64,000 nt of DNA from Chaetoderma sp. LZ-2023a (Eukaryota > Mollusca > Caudofoveata > Chaetodermatida > Chaetodermatidae): NCBI GenBank assembly GCA_034401795.1, contig CM067369.1, positions 87,632,506-87,696,505 on the forward strand, written 5' to 3'. A program made the translations under genes and the position numbers. Below the pieces are notes generated by a model. The model was given only the letters and a program-made list of their open reading frames with translations, had not been told where the DNA came from and searched no databases. Shown piece by piece: positions 23,694 to 34,900 of the stretch. Positions within the stretch are counted from its first letter, which is position 1. Each line of letters starts with the position of its first letter.

Positions 23694-23919
23694 GATGTAT
23701 TACCATTCTTCAACAGCTTGTATACCTAAAAAAAGTTCAAAGGGCCACAATTCTGGTATATAACATTGAATAAACAACAATTTAAAATTTTTAATTTTCA
23801 AGAAATAATAAAACCTGTGTTAATAACGGAAGGCAGACAGATGTGGATTTATTGCTATAGAAAAGCAGAGCTACAAATGCTATAGTTACTGCTAAACATA
23901 CAGGCACTTAGTGGTTTAC

Positions 23920-24146
23920 CACTTTAATGGTCATACTGGTCTATGTTATGGTCTCGTGGAAAGTCCATTTGCAGGCCAAGTAAATACAATTTTTGAAAAT
24001 TTACCACAGAAAGGACTGGATCGATAACCGGGCAAGTCATTCCAGTGATAAATTTTCAAAAATTGTATTCTCTTGGCCTGTAAATGAACATTCAATAAGC
24101 AGATATTAAAATTTTCATGACCAAATTTGACCATTAAGGGGATAAA
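23920..24146 (+). repeat. Family A MITE, AATACAATTTT subtype
   Basis: Left arm AAATACAATTTTTG, right arm CAAAAATTGTATTCTC; it ends TTAAGGGGATAA. Confidence 0.85.
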
Positions 24147-24149
24147 CTG

Positions 24150-24810
24150 CCTGCATGTAAGTTCCCTTTTTATAAATGTTTAAAAATAACAACAATAACC
24201 AGTTAATATAAAGGCATCTCTACTATGGACGACATATATATTGCATCAATAATTTGGCACATTATACTTATAGCAATGAAATATTAAGTGGTGGATAAGA
24301 TTGGTGAAAATATGATAAATACATAGCACTTATATATCTACTGCAGGTAGCAGCGTACATTTTGTATATGGCAGTCAAAACAATAATTGAGATTTAACGA
24401 GGCCACTCAATTATTAAAATCATTATTTTTGTCCCTGTACATTCTGAACTCTTCTTGAGGTTATTATAATGTAATACACAAACACCCACTTATTCATATC
24501 TCACAACCTACCATTAACAAGCGCAAACACAGATTGCAGACCCTCACCCTTCTGTGATTGTCACATTGTAAGTTTTCAGGTTTTCCAGATTTCTTTGGAT
24601 TTTAAAGATTTTTTTTTTATCACACCCAAAGTTGTTGTATCCTAGTGTATGGTCACACCCTTTCCTGCGTTAAACTGAGTCAAATCAAACCCTAGTTCCT
24701 GAGATAGTCACGGATCTAGACTTTGATCTGATCCGGATCTGGGTTCTTGTATCAGGATCACGGTCAAAGTTTGGAAATCCTCTAGCATGATAAGCGCCTT
24801 TGTTATGTTA
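24150..24810. other. Non-coding, nothing recognised
   Basis: Only a T run at 24611-24618 and short microsatellite-like words were seen. Confidence 0.4.
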
Positions 24811-24811
24811 A

Positions 24812-26420
24812 CCCTTTAACCCTCATATCAGCCAAAAACAGCTTCTGTACTGGTCTTGAGACATGTCAATTTGCAGACCAAGAGAAGACTATTTTTGAAA
24901 ATTTACCACTAGAATGACTGGCTCCATAATCAAGCCAGTCATTCCAGTGCTAAACAAGAGACCCAAGGGCCTGTGGCGCTCACCTGAACCATTGGAATTT
25001 AAACCATTTGCATATAAATAGACATGATGGATGAGTTTCAGAAAATCCAAGATGGTCACCAAAAAATTGACTAATCAAGACTCTCGCTTAATATGCTCAA
25101 GCTTACAGCCATAGGATCGTTCCACCCAAGTTTTGTTGAAATCGGGTTATTGATTAAAGGAGTACCGTTTTTAAATGTTTCCGGAAAACTTTCAGAAAAT
25201 CAGAGATTGCTGCCATAACACTGACCTATCAATATTCTGAATAGAATTTCTAGAGGCTACGACAATAGGATCCTTCCAGCCAAAATTGGTTGAAATTTCC
25301 CAAGCGATTAATGAGGAGTAGCATTTTATATGAATTCCCATTTATCAGAAAACCCAAAATGGCCACCATCAAAATCAAGCCGTCAAAATTCTGTATACAA
25401 GTTCTGAAGCATACGAGCCTAGGGTTCTTCCAGCCGAGTTTGGTTGAAATCGGCCAAGCAGTTAATGAGTAGTAGCCTTTTAACTGATTTCCCAAAATAT
25501 TCAGAAAATCCAAAATGGCCGCTGGAAAAATGGACCAATCAAAATTCTGTACAAGTTCTGAAATCTACCAGCCTAGTATCCTTCCAGCCAAGTCTGGCTG
25601 AAATCGCCCAAGTAGTTAATGAGTAGACGATTTTCAGCCATTTTCGGAAAATTCAAGATGGCCACGGGATAAATTGAAAATTCTATATACAAGCTCTGAA
25701 GCATAGCAGTTTAGGGTCCTTCCAGCCGAGTTTGCTTGAACTTGTTCAAGCGGTTAATGAGGAGTAGCCTTTTAACTGATTTCCCAAAATTTTCAGAAAA
25801 TCCAAGATGGTCACCAGAAAAATGGACCAATCAAAATTCTGTACAAGTTCTGAAATCTACCAGCCTAGTATCCTTCCAGCCAAGTCTGGTTGAAATTGCT
25901 CAAGCAGTTAATGAGTAGCATTTTAAACCACTTCCCGCCATTTACCAGAAAATCCAAGATGGCCACGAGAAAAATTGACCCATCTAAATTTTATATACAA
26001 GTTCTGAAACATACCAGCGTACTATCCTCCCAGATTAGCCTGGTTGAAATTGTCCAAGCAATTAATGAGTAGCGTTTTAAACAATTTCACGCAATTCTTT
26101 CAGAAAATTCAAGATGGCTGCCCAAAAAATTGACCAATCAAAATTCTGTACACAGGTTCTGAAGTCTACCCCCATAGGGTCCTTCCAGCCAAATTAGGTT
26201 GAAATCCGCTAAGCGGTTAATGAGGAGTAGCGTTTTTAAGCAAAAGTTGATGGACGGCCGGATGACGGACAGACAGATGATGGACGGTCGCCATGCCATA
26301 AGCTCACTTGGCCATTCTGGCCAGATGAGCCAAAAATAGTCTTCTCTTGGTCTGCAAATTGACATTTTCTTTGAAATTTTTTTAATTTTTTTGAACAAAT
26401 TCAAAGCTTAAAGGGTTATA
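24812..26420 (+). repeat. Family A MITE split by a 1.4 kb insertion
   Basis: The left part runs 24812-24955 (TTAACCCTTTAACCC through the centre to CATTCCAGTGCTAAA). The right part starts at about 26331 (AAAAATAGTCTTCTCTTGGT) and ends AAAGGGTTATA near 26420. Everything between is the HINE-like element listed next. Confidence 0.88.
24953..26332 (+). mobile_element. HINE/pearl-like element with ~154 bp tandem core
   Basis: It begins ACAAGAGACCCAAGGGCCTG then GCGCTCACCTGAAC. About eight units of roughly 154 bp follow, each with TTCAGAAAATCCAAGATGGC, AATTGACCAATCAAAATTCT, TCCTTCCAGCCAAGTTTGGT and GTTAATGAGGAGTAG (starts near 25150, 25308, 25462, 25616, 25753, 25906, 26062, 26216). It ends with GATGGACGGTCGCCATGCC and a hairpin GCTCACTTGGCC/GGCCAGATGAGC. 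Bivalve pearl elements and HINEs have this plan of short ends and a tandem core; that assignment is inferred. Confidence 0.75.
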
Positions 26421-27195
26421 AAGGTTGAACCAAATCAGATCAGTAGTTTATGAGGCACAGCACCGGACACACACACGCACGCACGCACACTAGCGCGCAC
26501 ACAGAGACCCGATCACAATACCCTCCTCCCCTGCAGGTCGAGGGTAACAATAACAGCTACACGATTCATTATCATTACATGAATGTACATGTATTAACAG
26601 ATTTATGTACACTACATTGTAACAGAATTTTATCACGAAAGCAAAAAATATAAATTAACAAATTCGGGTTTACCATTGATCTACATATTCAAGATACTGC
26701 ACCTTCATTTGATAAAATAAATTATTATACATCGATAAGGAATACGTTAACTTTAACAAGGGATCATAACCAGGCCTGTGATGTAATATTTCTAATGGTA
26801 ACCCATATGTTTTAAGGAAATATATGGTAACTTAAAATCTTAGAAAGCTCATTGATGTCCATACTAAAATCAACGGATTAAGGTAACCCGTTTCAGGTCC
26901 CCTAAAATAAATTAAGGCAACCTCATGGACAACGTTTTCAACAGGTTACCATAGCAGCACAGACCTGCATAACTCCTAACAAACCAATGCCAAAACTGGC
27001 AACACTAACACACATAAACAAATCCATGGCTAAAAAATTAGAGAAATATTGTGTTACCACCAGGGGTAAGTATGCCCTTTAAATTGGCTTGCTCAACTGT
27101 AGTTCCCGGTTTGCCCATTTCTATAAATTATGTAGAAAATATGTATTGTTGTAATCTATACAGACTACAGAATCCTTGTAAATACCAACTCAAGC
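26421..27195. other. Non-coding, with CACG microsatellite at 26466-26500
   Basis: A (CA)/(CG) run. 26800-26960 has repeated GGTAAC/GGTTACC words but no recognised family. Confidence 0.4.
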
Positions 27196-27199
27196 ATTA

Positions 27200-27416
27200 T
27201 AGTAAACCTTTATCCCTCATATCAGCCAAAAACAGATTCTGTACGGGTCTTGAGAAATGTCCATTTGCAGACCAAGAGAGGACTTTTTTTTTTTAATTCA
27301 CCACTGGAATGACTGGCTCGATTATCGAGCCAGTCAGTCCAGTAGTAAATTTTCAAAAACAGTTCTCTTGGTCTGCAAATGTACATTTTCTGCAAATTTG
27401 AGTGGGAAAGTGTTAA
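27200..27416 (+). repeat. Family A hairpin MITE
   Basis: TAAACCTTTATCCC to AGTGTTAAAA, centre CTGGCTCGATTATCGAGCCAG. Confidence 0.85.
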
Positions 27417-27649
27417 AAATAGATTAAATACTCACCATGAGTACACATACAGGCCCTGAAAATAACACAATATCTAGGTTGTCCCACAGGGCAACCAGTG
27501 TGTTAAAATTTGGTTTCCCTGCAGTAAAAAGTGGTTGCCCCAGACCACATGAATGTGTAATTTCCGTGGCCTGAAATCATGCGAACATATACACATATAG
27601 TTTCACTTTCAAATCTTAAGTTTTATATCCACGCTTACTGGACAGACCA

Positions 27650-27905
27650 CCCTCTAATGGACACATCTGATCTGTCGCTCAATAATGTGACACCATAATC
27701 AATCACATCACTAGGTAGTTTATGGCACAATCATAATAACGTATAGCTCCACCAGGGAAGTTATCAAGTCCATCACTAGACTGGTACCACTTGCTGCGTT
27801 AGGCAGGCACTGCTGCATTAGACAGGCACTGCTGCTTTAGGAAGGCACTGCAGCTTTAGTCAGCAACAGACCCCAGTCAAAATTAGTTTCAACATATTCA
27901 CCATC
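27650..27905. repeat. Family C unit
   Basis: CATCTGATCTGTCGCTCAA, a CATAATCAATCACATCA block, a triple GGCAGGCACTGCTGC(A/T)TTAG repeat at 27802-27860, and a right hairpin arm. Confidence 0.65.
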
Positions 27906-28143
27906 TTACATTTAACATTCAAGTCAGGCACATATGGCATCTGCAGTGGTCTTGAAAACCATCCATTTGCAGACCAAGAGAAACATATTTTTGAAAATTT
28001 TACCACTGAAAGGACTGGCTTGATAAATGCACCCGTCATTCCAATGATAAGTTTTCAAAAATCATTTTCTCTTGGTCTGCAAATGGACATTTTCTGACAA
28101 AATATATATTTTCTTCAACAAATACGAGTGTTAAAAGGGTAAT
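27905..28143 (+). repeat. Family A hairpin MITE
   Basis: Left flank GGCATCTGCAGTGGTCTTGA; arms with GAGAAACATATTTTTGAAA; right end GTGTTAAAAGGGTAA. Confidence 0.8.
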
Positions 28144-28152
28144 AATCCAAGC

Positions 28153-28370
28153 TTAACCATAAACAGCAATTAAAATTATTCAAGAAAATATATATCTCAG
28201 AGGATGTACGTCTGATGACAAGGGCATATTTTTGAAAATTTACCACTGGAATAACTGGCTCAGTTAACGAGCGAGTCATCTCAGTGGCAAATATAAAAAA
28301 AAGCCATTCTTACATTGGTTTGCAGATGAACACAGCAGAAGAAATATTTTGGCTGGCCTGGCTGTTAAGA
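28153..28370 (-). repeat. Family A MITE, diverged
   Basis: The centre CTGGCTCAGTTAACGAGCGAG is kept; the arms are eroded. Confidence 0.7.
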
Positions 28371-28688
28371 TATCAATCTTATCAATAAATCATTATTACA
28401 CGCGCATACATGCATACAGACAGACAGACACGCATACACATATTTCAATATGATACATTCCACTATAAAAAGAACATATTCGTCTAACTGCTTAAGACAT
28501 ATCAATTATTTCCACATACAAAGGTTCATAATCATATTATTATTATGTCTATTTGATTTAAATAAATGCCGAGTTCATCTTAAAAATAAATCTTATTTCC
28601 ATGACGTTTACATAAAATAAGCAAAAGTGTTCAGCAGAGCAAACTGTTTCGCGATCTTATTGTATGCATTCGAAAATGTTAGCACCGG
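28371..28688. other. Region just downstream of the anosmin stop codon
   Basis: The 3' UTR should lie here on the minus strand. I did not find a canonical AATAAA (TTTATT on the + strand); an AATAAG variant corresponds to CTTATT near 28593. A GACAGACAGACA microsatellite lies near 28420. Confidence 0.4.
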
Positions 28689-28906
28689 TTAGAAGAGATA
28701 TGTTACAGTGAATGATAAAATTAATATTAGAAGATGAACATTGTGACTGAATAATGATTGACTATTGCCCTTGGCACTGCCCTTTGACCTTTGCTTGGCA
28801 GTAGGCATAGTGGTGGGTGGAGCTGAGCGGTATCCATGGAGATGACCTCGAGATTCAAATGCCTGTTCCTGCCTTCTGCTGCCTTTTTGCATAAATATGT
28901 TAATAT
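28689..28906 (-). CDS. ANOS1: ANOS1 exon m: C-terminal tail and stop
   Basis: Acceptor GTTTATTTTCCAG, phase 1, stop TAA at 28691-28689. 72 codons: a basic, Ser/Pro-rich segment (RSAPPTTMPTAKQRSKGSAK) followed by GNSQSLFSHN and a terminal hydrophobic run VHLLILILSFTVTYLF. Small residues, a short spacer and a hydrophobic end suit a GPI-anchor signal, whereas human anosmin-1 ends in a hydrophilic His/Pro-rich tail. This exon is joined by phase, acceptor and lack of any better candidate, so it is less certain than the rest. Confidence 0.8.
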
Positions 28907-31900
28907 CTGGAAAATAAACCATGTCAATTAACCCTTTAACCGTCGAATTTGTTCAAGAAAATTTCAATTTTCTCATAGAAAATATCCATTTGCAGACCAA
29001 GAGAATACTATTTTTGAAAATTTACCACTGGAATGACTGGCTCGCATATCGATCCAGTCATTCCTGTGGAAAATTTTCAAAATTAGTGTTCTCTTGGTCT
29101 GCAAATGGACATTTCTGAAGACCACTGCAGAAGCCATTTTTGGCTGATATGAGTGTTAAAGGGTTAAACAAAGTACACAATGGAAAGATCTGATCTGTCA
29201 CTAATGAAAATGATATCATAATCAATTACGTCACATATAGGCAGACATGCATCATGAATAATGTATCTAGCTCCGTCATGAACATTGAATAGTCCGTCAA
29301 GTGTAGGAAGTGTATGTCTTTACTATTTAGTAAACATTCTGTTGTTTTTACCCACGTCTAGAGATGGTAGGGTTAATGCAAGCATGGAGTGCTAGTTCTT
29401 GTTGCTCTTAAGACATTTTTGAATACCTCTTGTTCTACTGGAAGGATCTTCTCCAACCTTGGCTGGAAGAATGCCCATGGGCTTCCCAGCAGATATGCCA
29501 ATTTTGGGATCTAAACGATAACTGTTTTTAGCGAGAGTTTCAAAATAGACATTTGTACCGATTCTTTAATAACTCTGGTTCTACTGGTGCAATCTTCTCC
29601 AAACTTGGGTGGATGATTACCAATGTGGTCTTCTTTCAGTAACATTGTTTTCAAAATATCGAATGGAGCGATCTTTTCTGAGCTTGGGGTGATGTGTGTC
29701 TGTGGGATCCGGAAGACGTATGCCAATTTTGCAGTCAAAAGCTAAAATGCACCAGCTTTCACCACGATTTTTCCCAAAATATAATGTATGTTTGACCTTA
29801 CAGCGGCCCAACTAAAAAATATATCAACGACGTGGGTATTGGACAAATTTCTCCTTGTTGAAACTAATTTGACTGGGAGCTGTTATTACCATAGGAAGCA
29901 ACAGCACCAAGTCAAATTAGTTTTAAAATATTCAACAACTTACCTGTATAGGTACCTAGAAATTTAGATTCATGGAATTTAGGATTCGAAGAATATAAAT
30001 CGATCCGAACGCGTGCAAACTGTGGGCAAAGATATGCTAGAAATGGGCGGGGCATAGCTAGAAATGGATCCACGTTTCATGCACAATAATGCCCTCGCTG
30101 AAAACAACGTACTAGATAGTATCAAGCATGTATATTTGAGCACTGAAATTCAAATTTATGATACATCTGGAATCAACAGCTCCCCGTCAAATTAGTTTCA
30201 AATTATTCAAAAGAATATTCATTGCAACATGAATAAGAATCTGTCAATTCTGGTCTGTAGTGAAGTTATTGGTTTGATTGGCGTCTATCGAGTCCCCGAT
30301 TCCAGGTCACATTCACGCCATATCTAGGCTGGTTTATATTCCAGTCCATTATTGGTAACTTCCCCAGTTTTACACTGGTACCATTTATACTCCCGGGTGG
30401 AGAGAGGCAACGAGGAGTGAAGGAGATTGCCTATGTTTTCATCGATGGCTCATCGGATTTGAACCCCGCCTGGCTGATTTCTAGTCAACCACGCTAACAT
30501 AACGGCCATTCATCTCATCTGCTCTGTAGTGCTATGTGAGTGGATAGATATAGTCGCATGCTCATTAAACCATAACCCTTCAGCACTCAATATGGCTTCT
30601 ACAAGACAAGACTTTTTTTGAGAATTTACTACTGGAATGACTGGCTCGATAACCGAGCCAGTTATTCTAGTGGTAAATTAAAAAAAATAGTTTTATCTTC
30701 ATCTGCAAATGGACGTTTTCTATGAGAAAATTGAAATTATCTTGAATAAATTTGCGGATTAAAAGGTTAAAGCCATGTAGATACAGAATGCTTTTATGTA
30801 CAAGAACTTACAGGTGCTTACACATCACTGCTTTGAATGAATTAAATTTTAAATGTTTAGAATGATAAAGTGAATTGTGTCATCTATAGGAAATACATAT
30901 CCAACTGAGATTGGCTTAACCCTTTAACCCTCAAATTCGGTCAAGAAAATTTAAATTTTCTCATAGAAAATGTTCATTTGCAGACCAAGAGGCTATTTCT
31001 GAAAATTTTACCACTGGAATGACTGGCTCGGTTATCGAGCCAGTCATTCCAAGGGTAAAATTTTCAAAACTAGTCTTCTCTTGGTCTACAAATGGACATT
31101 TCTCAAGACCACTGCCGAAGCTGTTTTTTTGCTGGTATGAGTGTTAACGAGTTAAGGCACGAAGCCTGTACTTCTTCTAGCACATTGTAGCTTATGACCA
31201 TAACACTCAGAATTCTTACCAGGTGGTGCAGCCGTTGTTGAAACAACTGGTGTACTAAAATCTAGCTTGGACATGAGCCCTTCACCGGCCGCAGATACAC
31301 CGTGGACGAAAACACGATATTTAGCATCCTCATTGAGCTGATGTAATTCAATCCGATGTACTCTCTGAAAACAAGAGGTAATAATCTTACAATTACGGTT
31401 ATATTTCACTCAGACGTTTCCAAGATTCCATGGGAAATATTTTCACTTTATTTACAAAGGCTGCTGGGAAATCAAGAGCTGGCTGCAGCAAAGCAACTAG
31501 GAAACTGACAACATATACAACAAAGTGGTAGCCTGTGAAACGTGAATCCGATAATTTAATTTATTTCCATTTTCAGCCAATGGACACAACTTGGGACACA
31601 TGATACAAGACATACAGCAAACTCATCAAATGTAATAAAAATCTTCTCTTCTTGGTCACTGTGAAATTCTCTGACATTTCCCCTGATCTTGGTGTTTTTT
31701 CCAAATTTCCTGAGTTGATTGGAAAAGTGAAAACTAATTATCTAGGCCTTCCCTGAGTGGCTGGGAACCCTGATACATGGGTTTTATCACGTTTAGAAAA
31801 TTGAAACAAATGGAGACAATGAAAGGAACTCATCTGTCACTCAAGTATGACATCATAATCAATTATGTCACTTGGTAGCTGACGTCACAAATCATAATGA

Positions 31901-34900
31901 GGTGTAGCTCCGAGAAATCTGAAATGAGTGTAAGAACTCTATGCAGTTGATGAATTTAGAATTTACTAAACATTTTATTGATTATTTTGAATAATTTGAC
32001 TGGAGAAGGAATGCTCCCAGTTATATAGTTTCAAAATATTCAACAGCTTACCTGTATAAATAGCTTGCAATTCGGATCTCAAGAATTCAGGATTCAAAGT
32101 ATATAAATCGATTCCAACATGCCCAAAACTATATCAATATGGTCACTAGACAGGTGTTTTATAGACGGGTCACTTGTCATAGAATATATTTGGAGGGCCA
32201 CAAAAGACAGGTGGTCACTATAACACCTGGTTTAAAGAGCCACCATCTTTTGACCACCAAACAGTATATGGTACAGTACAGATCTTAGTTAGCTTTACTT
32301 AAACGCATTCTAAAGCTCGTTTAAAACGCGTCTATATGGCATCATTTTCTCGTAATTTTCTGGTAGTGATTTACTTAAACATAGTGCGTTTGCTAAAATC
32401 TCAAGACGCATCTTGAATTTTATCTTGACGGGTTGAAATTTTGACACTACGGGTTTGACATTTTGAATGACGGGTTTAACTTTTTGCCTTATGCGTTTGG
32501 TAGCGTTTGAAAATTTTACGATAAATTAAACACGCCATCAATTCCAAACGCGGTTCTCCAGTTCTTTCGACGAGTCCTATGGCTAGCAGCAAACGGGTAC
32601 TCGGTTCCTAGTCTAGGCAGACCCGGTATCAGTACAGGTTTCCTCCGTACATGTATCTCGCGTGCTTTGCAAACTTTGAGCGATTCGTACAGCAGATTTT
32701 AACTTATTTACGTCAATTTGTGGCTGGATTTATCAGAAGATGTATTTAATTTAGTGTTTCTTAGCGGGATTCGTCTAATTTCTGTGTTTTTATAGTGAAA
32801 ATCTTGATATATCTAATGCTGAATGGACAATCGTCTTGAACTGGAACACCATTCCATTCTGATGACATCATCGCGTATATATTTAACCTCGTTATCTTTG
32901 ATTGGCAGAGATATTGTTGGAAAAGCCATCAATGGCACATCTGATTGGTTGAACTAATCTCATGATGCTTTGACAGTTGTGTACTATTAGACAACAGTAA
33001 AAAAGCAACATAACCTAAACAAGGATTTCCACACTTTGGCTGTGATCTGGACAAAAACCAAGTTGGATCCAGATTGGGTACAAATTTTAATCTATGGATA
33101 TATCGGAAACAAACTGGTCAGATTTTGCTCAAATTTTAATAAAGGAGGTTGCGTGATCATACATTAAGTTTTAAAAACCCTGGAAGTGATCAAAAGAACA
33201 ATTATAGGCTGTGGGTTACAACCTCTGATAACTTGGATCTATCTGACGATGGAAAGTCAGTGATAACTAGATTGTTTGGTCAATGCCGTGTCATAGCAAT
33301 CGACCACATTCACTACTTTGACCTCTTTAGCCTACCCCACCCCAGGGGAGGTGCCAAATGTAATACCAGAAATGTGGCTGCAATGCAACCATGAATCTCG
33401 ACTTCATGACAGCAATGAACTCTGACGATTGACTTCAAACATAAAGTAAATTTAGAAGGCTTATCAAGGCTTATCAACAAGGGGGCTAAGGGCCTGTAAC
33501 GGTATCCTGGACGGTGTATGGCAATATGGGCTGCCAGCAGAGAAGGCTGCTACTATGTCAAAAAAGGCTGCCTATAAAATATACTGAGTATGTACATACC
33601 TACCTATCTACCTATCTATCTATCTATCTAATCTATCTAATCTATCTATCAAAACTTCAAAATATTCAGCAGGTTGCCTGTATACCCATATCTAATTTCC
33701 ACTTCCTATTTTTCTTTTCAGATGAGGCGGACATAGAGGCGAACTGTCAAAATATCTCATCTGATGACGGTTGTTGTTAAGCACAGAATTATAAAAAAAA
33801 TTCTGAATAGAGGTCCTAGAGCCAACTACTACAAATCATTCCGCCAAATTTGGACATAATCCACCAAGTGGTCATGGAGAATATGCATTTTGGTAATTTA
33901 TGTCCCGCCAACTAGGGTTGCAATCTGTCAAGCGGTTAATGAGGAGTAGCGTTTTGACAATTTCTGCTAAATTTTTCATAATGTATGCATGGTCGGAAGC
34001 CGAAAGCATTAGGGTTCTTCCAGCCAAATTAGTTTGAAATCCGCCAAGCTGTTAATGTATGAATGAGACACGGCATCACACAATGATGTTCTGGCCAAAA
34101 GGTCAAAATCACTGATACGCATGGCAACCATCTGCTGTCCGCCGTCCATCTGTCAACTTATGTTTTTAAACATAAGTTGACGGATGGATGGCGGACAGCA
34201 AATGGTTGCCATGCGTATCAGTGATTTTGACCTTTTGGCCAGAACATCATTGTGTGATGCCGTGTCATTATAAGGAGGCATGTGTCCAAGTTTAGGACCA
34301 GTATGATCAACCAAACATGAGATATACACAGAAAAGTTGAGCTAAATGCAAATTAGACGCTGCCGGGCGACGTGCATGGTATCACAATAGCTCATTTTAC
34401 TCCGTAGTTGAAATAAAAATGGCCTCTTGCACTCCATAGTAACCTACAACATTTGTTTGAATTCCATCCACCGCTTTCGGAATTGCATTACACAGACTGG
34501 CGTGGGTCGCTGTGAAAAATCTGGAGGTCATAAACGGAAATGATCAGTGAGAGCAGGGGTTAAAATTAACATGAGCGCGAGGTTAGCAGAAATTGACCAG
34601 GGCTAGTACAACTTGTAACTGACCAACCCAATGGTAACAATTTAACATGTCAACCCTTTAATGGTCAAGGTGGTCAAAAAGTTCCTCTGCTGTGAGCAGA
34701 GCAAGACGTCTATTTTTTTAATTTACCAATAGAATGACTGGCTAGATAATTGAGCCAGTCACTTCAGTGGTAAAATTTTAAAAATAGTCTTCCCTTGGTC
34801 TGCAAAGATTTGAAGGGCTATAGTAGAATCTAGTAATCACTAGTCCTATCTAAATGTAATGGCTCAGCTGGCTTAATTTAAAACTATTGAGAGGGAAATG

